A stretch of DNA of 64,000 nt from Lentisphaerota bacterium (lineage in GTDB: Bacteria; Verrucomicrobiota; Lentisphaeria; Victivallales; Victivallaceae), in assembly GCA_015061605.1 (NCBI GenBank), contig SUWH01000010.1:30249-94248 (forward strand). The letters are read 5' to 3'. Both the position numbers and the translations under genes were made by a program. This document shows, one piece after another, positions 27,568 through 37,270 of this stretch; positions within the stretch are counted from its first letter, which is position 1; the number at the start of each line of letters is the position of its first letter. The notes under the pieces were generated by a model. That model searched no databases, had not been told where the DNA came from, and saw only the letters and a list, made by a program, of their open reading frames with translations.

Positions 27568-27838
27568 CACAGCTGTCCCATAAAATAAGAAAAATATCCG
27601 TTCCCTCAAATTTTTCAGCAAAAGAAAAATTGAATTTTGAAAAAGTGATTTTGGCAGATTACGCCTTGCTTAAAAAACGGATGATGCAATCGGCGGATGG
27701 ATCGTGCGGCAATGTCGTGTTTTGCAAGCAAGAAGAGCGGGGAGCATACTCACGTATGTGACCCGCGAGGCGAGCGCAGCAAGGCGCGAGATTGGTCACG
27801 AGGCGCCGCCGCCCATTGTTTCTTATGAGATGTTTGTG
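27568..27838 (+). repeat. MITE-like repeat, copy B
   Basis: 271 bp, same family and orientation as 1549-1831. Left end CACAGCTGTCCCATAA, right end TTATGAGATGTTTGTG. Flanks GTATTTTTT and GCATTTTTT match at 8 of 9 bases, a possible target duplication. The inner 22-nt stretch that contains GAAAAAGTGATTTTGGCA is shared with copy A. No gene in this interval. Confidence 0.65.
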
Positions 27839-27858
27839 GCATTTTTTAATAAAATAAC

Positions 27859-27886
27859 TGGACAAAGCATCTTTTTGTGCTATATT
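27859..27886 (+). promoter_or_regulatory. Predicted promoter of the export operon
   Basis: TGGACA (27859-27864), 16-nt spacer, TATATT (27881-27886), 49 nt before the ABC exporter start and 20 nt outside repeat copy B. Confidence 0.65.
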
Positions 27887-27935
27887 ATATGATGGGGGAT
27901 TATACTCCCGTGTGTGCAAGGAATGTGATGGCGTT

Positions 27936-30488
27936 ATGGAAAGTATTGTATCGCGAAGCGGTTTGGACTGCTTCAAAGAATTGATAAAACGACTGCGGCT
28001 TGCTCCGGATTATGACGGGATAGTCAATGAGGAGATGCTCGCTTTATATGATAAAGATGCCGTTAAAGCTCTGGTCGAAATCGCCGGACAAATGGATTAT
28101 CAGCCGGAAGTGAAAGATATCAGCGAATTGACCGGTTTCAACGGTCCCGCGATCGCTCTTCTGAAAAATAACCACTTTGTCTGTATTGTCAACTGCACTC
28201 AGCTGGCAACGGAAAAAACCGGACTTTTCAACCCCAGAGGACAGAATGGCCCCCAGAATATCGTCCTGCCAAATGAACAATTGAAACAGATCGTCGAAGG
28301 ACGCTGTGTCATTTTCCACAATTTGCGCGATTTCGATGCCCGCAGACACTCTTCGGTATTCGCACTGGTTTCGGTCGCCAACCATCACCGCATACAGCTC
28401 ACTCCGCGCCGGGTGATGCACGATTACGCTGTTTCTCAGGACGAACTCACTCCCCGGCAGCTCATCCGCATCGCCGCTGACAATCAGATGAAAGCCGCCC
28501 GCACCAGTTTGAAGTGGAAACACTTTGCCGGTATGGGCAAGGCATTCCCGGTAATCGGAAACAGAAAGGACGGCAAATACATCATTATCTGCGGTTACCG
28601 CGAAACGGAAAACGGCGGTGAACTCGCCGTCATTGATCCCAATGGCCCGCAGCCTCCTCCGGGAAACCGTTTCCTGCTCTGGAGCAAAGAGGATTATGAA
28701 AACAACTGCTCCGGAGTTTGCTTCATGCTCAAACGGGTCTGGAAGCTTTCCGACGAAGAACGTCCGTTCGGTCTGCTCTGGTTCGTACCGGAATTCATCA
28801 AGCTGAAAAATGTTTTCGGTCACATCGCATTTGCCGTGCTGATGATAAATGTGGTCGCGCTTATCATGCCGCTCTTTTTCCAGATCGTCGTCGATAAAGT
28901 GCTGGTAAATCAGAGCTATAATACCCTCAATGTGATCGTCTGTGCCATATTTCTGGTGCTGCTGTTCAATGCGGTCATGGAGTATCTGCGCGGATATCTG
29001 CTGCTTTTCGGTACCAACAAAATAGATATTTCCACGGCAACCAGAGTCTTTGACCGGCTGATGATGCTGCCCATCGACTTCTTTGACCGCGTCCCCAGCG
29101 GCGTATTGCTCAAACATATGCAGCAAACGGAAAAGATCCGCGGCTTCCTCTCCGGAAGTTTGTTTTTCACCATTCTGGAAATGACCAGTCTGTTTGTCTT
29201 TATCCCGTTCCTGCTGCTGTACAGTGTCAAACTCACCTTTGTCGTGCTTGCCTTTTCCGCGGCTATGGCGTGCGTTATCGGCGTATTGATAAAGCCGTTT
29301 CAGCGGCGGCTGCAGGATCTTTATCAAGCCGAAGGAAAACGGCAGAGTATGCTCGTCGAATCCATTCAGGGGATGAGAACGGTCAAATCCCTTTCTCTTG
29401 AACCGGTGCAGAAAGAAGCCTGGGCGGATTCGACCGCATTCGCCGTCAACGCCTACTTCCGGGTGGGAAAAATTTCCGTCACCGCAAAAACCTTGAGCCA
29501 ACTTCTGGAAATGAGCATGAATGTCTGCGTTATCTGGCTGGGTGCACTCTCGGTTTTCGACGGTACCATGTCGGTCGGCGCATTGATCGCATTCCAGATG
29601 ATTTCCGGACGCGTCACCGGGCCTCTGGTCAAACTCGTTTCCCTCGTCCATGAATATCAGCAAATAGCGATCTCCGTTGAGATGCTCGGAAATGTTATGA
29701 ATACCCGCCCCGAACCATCCGGCGGCGGAGTCCGTAATCCCTTCCGCGGAAAAATCGAATTTGAACATGTCAACTTCCGCTATACCCCGGATGGACCTAT
29801 GGTCATACGCGACCTCTCATTTACATTGCTCCCCGGACAGGTGGTCGGTATCGTCGGACGTTCCGGTTCAGGTAAAACCACGCTGACAAAACTGCTTCAA
29901 AGCCTCTATCCGGTCATGTCCGGACTTATCAAGATCGACGGTATCGACATCCGCGAAATCGACAAAGTACACTTGCGCAACAGTATCGGTGTGGTATTGC
30001 AGGAGAACTACTTTTTCAGCGGTACAGTCAGGGAAAATCTTTCGCTCACCAAACGTAACGCTTCACTCGATGAGATCATCGCAGTCACCAAACTTGCCGG
30101 TGCCGATGACTTCGTGCAGAATCTTCCTAAAGGCTACGACACCATGCTCGAAGAAAACGCTTCAAACCTTTCCGGAGGACAGAAACAACGGCTCGCCATC
30201 GCCCGCGCGCTTCTTACCAACCCGCGCATACTCATCTTTGACGAAGCCACCAGCGCGCTTGACCCCGAAAGTGAAAATATCATTCAGGAGAATCTCCCGC
30301 TTATCGCCAAAAACCGTACCGTCCTCATCATCAGCCACCGGCTTTCCATCGTTTCCGGAGCCGATATGACCATCGTACTGGATAAAGGAGAACTTTCTGA
30401 CTTCGCACCGCATAAAGAATTGCTGTCCCGCCCCGGCGTCTACAAGGATTTCTGGTATCAGCAAATGGAAAGGAACATCAACCGATGA
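27936..30488 (+). CDS. Type I secretion ABC exporter with two degenerate C39-like regions (HlyB-like)
   Basis: About 850 residues, 140 longer than HlyB. Residues about 1-135 carry the second half of a C39-like fold (GPAIALLKNNHFVCI...FNPRG) and about 140-260 a second, typical one (RRVMHDYAV...LTPRQLIRIAADNQMKA...IDPNG). Neither has the catalytic Cys, so the protein should bind substrate but not cut leader peptides. Six membrane helices lie at about 270-560. The ATPase has Walker A GRSGSGKTT (near 641), LSGGQKQR (near 745), DEATSALD (near 768) and ISHRLS. It powers export across both membranes with the next two genes. ATG 27936 follows AAGGA; GTG 27912 is an alternative. It overlaps hlyD by 4 nt. 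Confidence 0.93.
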   Translation: MESIVSRSGLDCFKELIKRLRLAPDYDGIVNEEMLALYDKDAVKALVEIAGQMDYQPEVKDISELTGFNGPAIALLKNNHFVCIVNCTQLATEKTGLFNPRGQNGPQNIVLPNEQLKQIVEGRCVIFHNLRDFDARRHSSVFALVSVANHHRIQLTPRRVMHDYAVSQDELTPRQLIRIAADNQMKAARTSLKWKHFAGMGKAFPVIGNRKDGKYIIICGYRETENGGELAVIDPNGPQPPPGNRFLLWSKEDYENNCSGVCFMLKRVWKLSDEERPFGLLWFVPEFIKLKNVFGHIAFAVLMINVVALIMPLFFQIVVDKVLVNQSYNTLNVIVCAIFLVLLFNAVMEYLRGYLLLFGTNKIDISTATRVFDRLMMLPIDFFDRVPSGVLLKHMQQTEKIRGFLSGSLFFTILEMTSLFVFIPFLLLYSVKLTFVVLAFSAAMACVIGVLIKPFQRRLQDLYQAEGKRQSMLVESIQGMRTVKSLSLEPVQKEAWADSTAFAVNAYFRVGKISVTAKTLSQLLEMSMNVCVIWLGALSVFDGTMSVGALIAFQMISGRVTGPLVKLVSLVHEYQQIAISVEMLGNVMNTRPEPSGGGVRNPFRGKIEFEHVNFRYTPDGPMVIRDLSFTLLPGQVVGIVGRSGSGKTTLTKLLQSLYPVMSGLIKIDGIDIREIDKVHLRNSIGVVLQENYFFSGTVRENLSLTKRNASLDEIIAVTKLAGADDFVQNLPKGYDTMLEENASNLSGGQKQRLAIARALLTNPRILIFDEATSALDPESENIIQENLPLIAKNRTVLIISHRLSIVSGADMTIVLDKGELSDFAPHKELLSRPGVYKDFWYQQMERNINR

Positions 30489-31822
30489 GCAAAAAATTGA
30501 ATCGGAAAGCGGTCGATTTCCAACCGGATGCCGTGGAGATCGCCATGCGTCCGCTGCCGCTGGCAGCACGACTGGGCGTGTTTTTCGGCATTACCGTGTT
30601 TGTGGCCGCACTGCTTGCCAGCTATTTCTGCAAAGTCGATGTCATCGTCGAAGGTTCCGGAAAACTGGTTTCAGTCGATCAGAATATCGTAATGAAACCG
30701 CTTGACCGTTCCGTTATCAAATCCATCGATGTCAAAGTCGGTCAGGTGGTCAAACGCGGTCAGCTGCTTATCAGTTTCGACCCCTCGATAAACAAAGCTG
30801 AAGAAGAGCGCCTCCGCAGTGAATTGAACAGTATCGAAGCTCAATATGAACGCTGGCTCGCCGAATTTGAAAACCGGGATTATAAACTCCCCGTACAACC
30901 GACCCGAAATCAACAGTGGCAACGGGCTATTTTCGATCAGCGCAGCAACTATTTCAAAGAAAAACTCCGCTACTTCGATGAATCAATAAAACGTGTCGAA
31001 GCCAATATTTCAAGCACCGATGAAACCATCTTGAAACAGCGTCAGCGATACAAAGCTCTCGATGAGATCGCCGGTATGTATGAGGATCTGCACCGCAAAA
31101 AAGCCGCTTCAAAAAAGGATGTTCTTGAAATACAAATGTCAAAAATGCAGCTGGAAGCGGACATCGCAAAACTGGAAAATTCCATCCGCGAAGCCAATCA
31201 CGAAAAACAATCCACCGCCGCATCAAGAGAAACTTTTATCATGGAGTGGAAAAAGGATATTTCAGAGCAGCTCGTAGGTGCTGAACAATCCAAAACCACC
31301 ATCCGCAAATCTCTTGAAAAAGTCCTGCGGCTCAATGAATATATCGAATTGCGCGCCCCATGTGAAGCGATCGTCCATGAAATCGCCTCATTCCCGGTGG
31401 GTTCCGCCGTCCGCGAAGCTGAAGCTCTCATCACCCTCGTCCCCATCGACTGCGAAATCGAACTCGAAGCGGAGATACCTGCCAAAGATATCGGCAGAGT
31501 CAATGTCGGCGATTCAGTGCGGGTTAAGCTCAATGCGTTCCCGTTCCAGAAACACGGAACGCTTTCCGGAAAAATAAGAACCATTTCCGAAGACACCTTT
31601 CAGAAAGATAATGTCCGGCAGGAAAATGAAAAAATCGCCGAGGGAGCATACTATCGTGCCCGTATACCTGTCACCGGTAAACTGCGCGGTACTCATGCAA
31701 ATTTCCGCCTCATCCCCGGCATGGAAGCTCAAGCAGAAATCAAAGTCGGGGTCCGGCGCGTAATCGAATATATCATCCATCCGTTGGTAAAATCTCTGGA
31801 TGAAGCAATAAGGGAACCGTAA
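30485..31822 (+). CDS. HlyD-family membrane fusion protein (type I secretion adaptor)
   Basis: 445 residues. One membrane anchor (about 25-48), a lipoyl-like half motif (VIVEGSGKLVSVDQNIVMKPLDRSVIKSIDVKVGQ region, 52-85), a coiled-coil hairpin (about 100-270), the second lipoyl half (RAPCEAIVHEIASFPVGSAV, near 290) and a beta-barrel end. It links the inner-membrane ABC exporter to the TolC-like channel. ATGA overlap with the exporter gene indicates strict co-expression. Length and order match HlyD/LapC adaptors. Confidence 0.93.
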   Translation: MSKKLNRKAVDFQPDAVEIAMRPLPLAARLGVFFGITVFVAALLASYFCKVDVIVEGSGKLVSVDQNIVMKPLDRSVIKSIDVKVGQVVKRGQLLISFDPSINKAEEERLRSELNSIEAQYERWLAEFENRDYKLPVQPTRNQQWQRAIFDQRSNYFKEKLRYFDESIKRVEANISSTDETILKQRQRYKALDEIAGMYEDLHRKKAASKKDVLEIQMSKMQLEADIAKLENSIREANHEKQSTAASRETFIMEWKKDISEQLVGAEQSKTTIRKSLEKVLRLNEYIELRAPCEAIVHEIASFPVGSAVREAEALITLVPIDCEIELEAEIPAKDIGRVNVGDSVRVKLNAFPFQKHGTLSGKIRTISEDTFQKDNVRQENEKIAEGAYYRARIPVTGKLRGTHANFRLIPGMEAQAEIKVGVRRVIEYIIHPLVKSLDEAIREP

Positions 31823-31878
31823 AGCAGAAAAACTTTTAATTTTTTTAATAAAACAATAATTTTCAGGAGGAAACAAAA

Positions 31879-33594
31879 ATGAACAGACAGATCTTTTACT
31901 TGTGTGCAGGAGTTGTCCTTGCCGTTCTCAGCGGATGCAAATCTTTTGATGAGTATCAGAATGAACGCATCAACAAGGCCGTAACTCACTTTGAACGCGC
32001 CCGGTACACCGACATCAAACCGAATCATGTATTTTCCTACAACGAATGTGTGAAACTCGCGATCAAAAACAACCTTGATCTGAAAGTTTTCGGTTTGGAA
32101 GAAAAAGTTTCCAATGAAATGCGCACCAGCGAATTTCTCGGCATGCTCCCGGAACTCAACGTTTCCAACAACCTTACCCACCGTACCAATACCCCCGCTT
32201 CCAGCAGCGAGCAGCTCCATGGCACCGGACCCGGAACCTACTCCTATTCCCAGAGTCAGGACCGCACCGTCAACTATCTGAATGTAGACCTGGCTTTGAG
32301 CGTGATCGACTTCGGTCTGGCGTTTTTCAACACCTGTCAGGCCAATGACCGTATGCTTCTGCGTCAGCAGCGCACCCGCCGCGCCGAACAGAATCTGGTG
32401 CTCGATGTCACCCGCGTCTATTTCCAGGTCGCAGCCTCCCAGCGGGCGGTCAAAGTCACAACTGAACTCCTTGCCAGCTGCAAAGAACGTTATGCTCTGA
32501 TTGAAAAGATGGGCGAAAGCGGAAAAATCACTCCGTTCCGCGCTTTTGATGAAGTAAAACGCTTCGTCGATATGGAAAAACGCCTTACCAACTACATCCG
32601 CAGCTATGAAAACAGCTGCGTTGAACTCCGTTCTCTCATGGGACTTTATCCCAATGCAAAAATCAAGGTCGATGACTCAATTCTGGACAAAGTTCCTGAA
32701 TTCACCCTGCCGGAAATCGAACTTATGGAACAGATCGCTCTCATGAAGCGTCCCGAACTTTATGAGATCGATATGCAGAAACATATCAATGTCCTCGAAT
32801 GCCGCAAAACTCTCGTTTCCATGTTCCCCAACGTCCGGATGTTCATCGATTTTACCAACAGCAGCAACAGCTTCCTCTATCACAACAGCTGGATGGAGAT
32901 CGGTATCCGCGCCGCTTACAATCTGCTCACTCTGCCCCGCCAGATCGCAAGATACCGTGCATTCAGCGCCCAGGTCGATGCAGAAGAGTACCGCAGTTAC
33001 GCGCAGGCGATCGCCGTCATGGCACAGGTCCGCATGGTTTCCGCCAATCTGGCGGCGACCCGCGAACGTTTTGAAATCGACAACCGTATCTATGAAGCCT
33101 ACCGCAAAAATCTGAACAAGGCCGAAGCCGGCAAAAGAATTTCCAGTGAGCTTTCCCAGTTGGAACTTGACCACATGAAGCTGGTCACCGCCGAAACCGA
33201 AATTGAAAAATATCTCGCTCTCGGTAACTATTATGTTTCCTATTTCCGCGTACTCAACACGCTCGGTATTGAAAATCTTCACAAAACTACCGTCGAAGGT
33301 CTGAAAAAGAGCCTCGAAGAAGAACGTGTCCGCGCCGCAGAAGAGTTGAAAAAAGCCAAAGCCGAATTCGATGCCGAACAGGCCGCGGCCGAAAAGAAAG
33401 CTGCTCCGGAAAAGAAAGTTGTCGCCGCTGAAAGGAAATCCGCTCCGGCAAAAAAGGCTGTAAAGAAAAATAATACCGGAAAAACGGTAAAAAAAGCGGT
33501 CAAAAAGAGTGCCGCAAAGAAAAATGCAAAATCTGTAGAGAGCAATGCTCCGGTGATCCCCGCTGATCCTTATGCCAAACCGATGGGAAAATGA
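31879..33594 (+). CDS. TolC-family outer-membrane channel, lipoprotein with a lysine-rich tail
   Basis: 571 residues. The signal peptide ends LSGC, a lipobox, so it is probably lipid-anchored as in some OprM-type channels. Residues about 50-470 show two outer-membrane efflux repeats (helical, VKLAIKNNLDLKVFGLEEKV; LDVTRVYFQVAASQRAV). The last 80 residues are highly basic, made of Ala, Lys and Pro (KKAVKK-type steps), like histone H1 tails; TolC C-termini face the periplasm, so this part may touch peptidoglycan or nucleic acid. Strong AGGAGG ribosome site. Third gene of the exporter trio. Confidence 0.9.
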   Translation: MNRQIFYLCAGVVLAVLSGCKSFDEYQNERINKAVTHFERARYTDIKPNHVFSYNECVKLAIKNNLDLKVFGLEEKVSNEMRTSEFLGMLPELNVSNNLTHRTNTPASSSEQLHGTGPGTYSYSQSQDRTVNYLNVDLALSVIDFGLAFFNTCQANDRMLLRQQRTRRAEQNLVLDVTRVYFQVAASQRAVKVTTELLASCKERYALIEKMGESGKITPFRAFDEVKRFVDMEKRLTNYIRSYENSCVELRSLMGLYPNAKIKVDDSILDKVPEFTLPEIELMEQIALMKRPELYEIDMQKHINVLECRKTLVSMFPNVRMFIDFTNSSNSFLYHNSWMEIGIRAAYNLLTLPRQIARYRAFSAQVDAEEYRSYAQAIAVMAQVRMVSANLAATRERFEIDNRIYEAYRKNLNKAEAGKRISSELSQLELDHMKLVTAETEIEKYLALGNYYVSYFRVLNTLGIENLHKTTVEGLKKSLEEERVRAAEELKKAKAEFDAEQAAAEKKAAPEKKVVAAERKSAPAKKAVKKNNTGKTVKKAVKKSAAKKNAKSVESNAPVIPADPYAKPMGK

Positions 33595-33603
33595 GGTCGG
33601 ATC

Positions 33604-36516
33604 ATGAAAGAATTTGAATTTTTCAAACTCGAAGAGCGGGTACTGTTTGAAGCCGCAGCTGCGGTGGAAATCGTCGCCGCTGCCGATGCCGCCGATGCCG
33701 CTTCGCAGGGGCAAAACGCAGAGCCGGACAACCATGAACCGGAAGCAGAGCGTGATCAGAAAGCATTGAATTATACTCCTGCAGATGATAACAATGCCAC
33801 GCCCGAACTCCCCGCAGTTGAACCGGAAAAACTGGCAGACGTGGATGCCGGACTTGATGCGCTGATTTCCGGCGTGACCTCCGGCAATACGGAAGTCGAA
33901 GCGGTTGAAAACGTTGTTCAGAATGATGTTTCAGACCCCCGCGAACTGGTCGTCGTCGACAGTTCCCTGCGCGATATTGAGACCATTCAACAGCAATTGC
34001 GCCCAAATCAGGACATCCTGATTTTGCAGCAGGGAAACGGTTTGACTGAACTCAATGAGTATCTGGACGAAACTGACGGCGAATATTCGGCGATCCATTT
34101 TGTCACGCACGGAGATGATGGCAATATTATCATCAATGACAAAATTATTGATCAGCAGAGTTTCAACGCTTCCGAATGGTCAGAGCTGAAAGATCATTTG
34201 ACGGACAGTGGCGATATCCTCTTTTACGGCTGCAATATCGCCGGAACTGCTGAAGGTGAAGCATTGATCGATCAGATTGCCGCCGCTTGCGATGCTGACG
34301 TCGCAGCCAGTACCGATACGACCGGAGTATCCGGAAACTGGGATCTGGAATACACTTCAGGAGATGTGGAAACTGCTTCGCTTACAGTCGATGACTACCG
34401 TTATGATCTTGAAGAGATCGTCGTAAACTCATTAGGAGAGCTGGAAACTGCGCTGCATGATGTCGCAATAAGCGGCGGAGAGCATGTGATCAATATCAAA
34501 AGTGACATCACCATATCATACGATATTGAAGTCGATATCAAAAACGATCTTACTTTGACCATCAAAGGTGCAAATGATGACATTGATCTTACCGGAGCAA
34601 GCGATATCATCATGTTTGAATTTACAGATGATGCTGATTATGATATAAACATCTGCATTGAAAAATTGAATTTTGACGGCAACGGAAGTGCTGATACAGC
34701 CGTATCCGCTGCCGGCGTAGAAGTTCTCACCATCAAAGATTCAAAAGTTGAAAACTTTTCCGATTCCGCGGTCATACAGGAAAAATATGGTGATGGGGAA
34801 GCTCTGGTTATTGAAAACACAAAATTCCTCAATAACGAAAAAACCCAATTTTCTACTTCTTCAGGCGGAGCTGTTGTCGCTTATGGTGTATCTGTTTCTA
34901 TTTCCGGAAGTTATTTTTACAACAATACTTCCATGCATAACGGCGGAGCACTGGAGATACAGATTGCTCCTGCGGTTACCATAAGCAATACCACCTTTGA
35001 AAGCAACAGTGCCGCGGTCAACGGTGGAGCGGTAAATATTATCCTTTCCGACAGTGGTCAACTTGTCATTGACAACAGTACCTTCTATCAGAACTCGACA
35101 GAAAAATCCGGTAATGGCGGAGAGGGTGGTGCCATCTTTGTCGACCATGACGGCGACAACTCTCAAGTTGCTGTAACCAACAGCACCTTTGTCGCAAATA
35201 CCGCAGAAGGAAAAGGAAGTGCCATTTACAATTACGACGGAGATGTTGAGATTATAAATACATTGCTTATCGGAAACAAAGACGATACAAGTGTCCTTGC
35301 TCACGAAGAGGGCGGTTCAGTCACATTGAGTTACTCTCTTGTAACATCCAAAGACGGTACGTCCGCTGACAGCATAACAACCGGAACAAATGCGGAAGTA
35401 AACAGCAACTTCCACGTGGAAACGGTTTTCGGCGACAACTCCTACGATAATGACACTCACACCATTGCGCCGGATGCATTTCACAAAGCAGCGTGGAGCG
35501 GAACCAATACCGGAACCGGAGTTGATCAGCTGGGCAATAACCGCAATGCAATCAATGAAGCAACCGGATTGAGCGGCAAATATTCCATCGGGGCGGTCAC
35601 TGCCGCCGCCGGATTGAATGTGACTCAGGGGGATTACGAAGTCGCTTACACCGGCAGTGAAATCGTTCCGAAATCACACATTACTCTTACCTATGCCGAC
35701 GGTACGGTAATGAGCAATACCGTAACTGCAACTCTTACACCTTCGCCGTCTCCGGTCGTTAATGCGGGAGTTTATTCCATAACGCCGTCCAACGCGGTGA
35801 TTGACGGGATCGATCCTGCGGCAAACACAGAATATAGATATACTGCCGGAACGTTGACGGTCATTGCGCCGCCGGGATATGGTGATGAGCAACCGGGAGA
35901 TTACGTTGTTTATTGCGAGGGTAACTATCCGGGATATTTCAGTACTGTTCCCGGCATGCAGGCTGATTTGACCGCCAATGCTGCCGGAAGTACCGGAAAT
36001 GACAATATTTATACCATGTCTTATCCCGAATTGATCAAAGAAACCATGCTCACTTACACCCGGTTGGATGGCAGATATTTGTTCACCGGCATGGGAAATA
36101 ACTGGCTCGGTCATACCGTAACGGTGGATGGGTTGAAGTATCATCCGTTCAATATCGATGAGATCGTCCGGGAGATTTCTGAATCCACTATCAAAAACAG
36201 CGAATTGACACACGCATCGTCACTGTACAGCGGAAAAGAGCTTTTTACAGAAAATGGTGATGAGGAATTCGTTCAGTTGTTCCGGCAGCGGGGGGATGCT
36301 CTCTCTGTCCATCATGAGCCGGTATTTATGGAAGCTGGATTCTTTGAATCAGAAAAGATTTCACCTGATCATATTACGCATCCGGATCCGGCAAGTGTCT
36401 CCGGAGGTATTATTTCCGCCGAAAATCTGCCGCCGGTATCTGAAGCGTTGTGCAGTAAAGTGGAAAATTTAAAGAGCGATCTGGAAAAATTGCTGGACAA
36501 ATTATGTCAGGCATGA
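33604..36516 (+). CDS. LEPR-XLL-like / DUF4347 surface protein with Pmp-like repeats
   Basis: 970 residues, no signal peptide. The start FKLEERVLFEAAAA matches the LEPR-XLL type N-terminal tag of large exported proteins in marine and PVC bacteria. Residues about 113-270 are a DUF4347 domain (LVVVDSSLRDIET, HFVTHGDDGNI, DILFYGCNIAGT). About 275-640 form a right-handed beta helix with Pmp-like TTFESNSAAVNGGAVNI steps. About 670-750 resemble an MBG-type beta domain (YTGSEIVPKSHITLTYADG), and the end is helical. The gene sits 9 nt after the TolC-like gene, so it is a likely second substrate of this export locus. Confidence 0.88.
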   Translation: MKEFEFFKLEERVLFEAAAAVEIVAAADAADAASQGQNAEPDNHEPEAERDQKALNYTPADDNNATPELPAVEPEKLADVDAGLDALISGVTSGNTEVEAVENVVQNDVSDPRELVVVDSSLRDIETIQQQLRPNQDILILQQGNGLTELNEYLDETDGEYSAIHFVTHGDDGNIIINDKIIDQQSFNASEWSELKDHLTDSGDILFYGCNIAGTAEGEALIDQIAAACDADVAASTDTTGVSGNWDLEYTSGDVETASLTVDDYRYDLEEIVVNSLGELETALHDVAISGGEHVINIKSDITISYDIEVDIKNDLTLTIKGANDDIDLTGASDIIMFEFTDDADYDINICIEKLNFDGNGSADTAVSAAGVEVLTIKDSKVENFSDSAVIQEKYGDGEALVIENTKFLNNEKTQFSTSSGGAVVAYGVSVSISGSYFYNNTSMHNGGALEIQIAPAVTISNTTFESNSAAVNGGAVNIILSDSGQLVIDNSTFYQNSTEKSGNGGEGGAIFVDHDGDNSQVAVTNSTFVANTAEGKGSAIYNYDGDVEIINTLLIGNKDDTSVLAHEEGGSVTLSYSLVTSKDGTSADSITTGTNAEVNSNFHVETVFGDNSYDNDTHTIAPDAFHKAAWSGTNTGTGVDQLGNNRNAINEATGLSGKYSIGAVTAAAGLNVTQGDYEVAYTGSEIVPKSHITLTYADGTVMSNTVTATLTPSPSPVVNAGVYSITPSNAVIDGIDPAANTEYRYTAGTLTVIAPPGYGDEQPGDYVVYCEGNYPGYFSTVPGMQADLTANAAGSTGNDNIYTMSYPELIKETMLTYTRLDGRYLFTGMGNNWLGHTVTVDGLKYHPFNIDEIVREISESTIKNSELTHASSLYSGKELFTENGDEEFVQLFRQRGDALSVHHEPVFMEAGFFESEKISPDHITHPDPASVSGGIISAENLPPVSEALCSKVENLKSDLEKLLDKLCQA

Positions 36517-36562
36517 TCCGGCAGTGATATGCAAAAAAATCACCAGGGAAGTCAGAGATAAA

Positions 36563-37270
36563 ATGATCAGATGTTTTGCGGTTTATCTGCTTATCCTGCT
36601 GGGGATGAGTTCACTTCAGGCGGGGGAAAAGGTGAAAACTGTGCTTTTCCCCTTTCGTGAAGCGGTTATTTCTTCCCGTATCGAATCAACTGTCGGCAAA
36701 TATAATTTCCGCTTGGGGGAGGCTTTTGAAGCCAATGCCGTTTTGACTGAACTGGATCAGGAAAACTACAAGATCAAACTTAAACAGGCGCAGGAGCAGT
36801 TCAATTTTGCCCGGGCCACTTATCTGGATAAACTGGAATTGCACAAAGGCAAGTTCACCAGCGATTTTGAACTTAAAAAATCTGAATATGAGTTCAAAAC
36901 TTCGGAAAGCAATCTGGCAGTTGCCGAATTGAATTATTCATACTGCACTATCCGGGCTCCTTTTGCCGGGAAAATAGTTGAATTCCTTTCCCGGGAGTAT
37001 GAAACTGTCCGTCCCGGACAGCAATTGTTCCGGATCATAGATGATAATTCATTGCTGGCGGTTATGAATGTCCCGCTGGGAAAAGTTCAGACTCCCGGCA
37101 GTGTAAAAACTGTTGTACTGCAAAACGGCATAAAAGTGCAGGGCAGGATATATGAGATATCTCCGCAGGCGGACCACCGCACCGGAACTGTCAGGATCAA
37201 AATTCTGATCGATAACCGGAACGGCACACTCCGCGCCGGAATGACAGGAGTCCTGGATGATGTCCAATGA
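36563..37270 (+). CDS. Short periplasmic adaptor subunit (HlyD/RND family)
   Basis: 235 residues from ATG 36563, which gives a clean Sec signal (LLILLGMSSLQAG). The frame is open to a GTG at 36524, but that adds a charged stretch before the signal. It has both lipoyl halves (VISSRIESTVGKYNFRLGE and YCTIRAPFAGKIVEF), a short hairpin and a barrel domain (PQADHRTGTVRIKILIDN). No membrane anchor and a minimal hairpin distinguish it from the 445-residue adaptor. It overlaps the next gene by 14 nt. With the two following proteins it forms an adaptor set with no ABC or RND pump alongside. Confidence 0.85.
   Translation: MIRCFAVYLLILLGMSSLQAGEKVKTVLFPFREAVISSRIESTVGKYNFRLGEAFEANAVLTELDQENYKIKLKQAQEQFNFARATYLDKLELHKGKFTSDFELKKSEYEFKTSESNLAVAELNYSYCTIRAPFAGKIVEFLSREYETVRPGQQLFRIIDDNSLLAVMNVPLGKVQTPGSVKTVVLQNGIKVQGRIYEISPQADHRTGTVRIKILIDNRNGTLRAGMTGVLDDVQ

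Noticed and set aside
27912..27935. GTG start 24 nt upstream for the ABC exporter
   Set aside because: The AAGGA site lies within that extension and fits the ATG at 27936 better; kept only as an alternative.
28044..29768. 574-codon minus-strand frame inside the ABC exporter gene
   Set aside because: The opposite strand carries clear Walker and signature motifs; this frame is its shadow.
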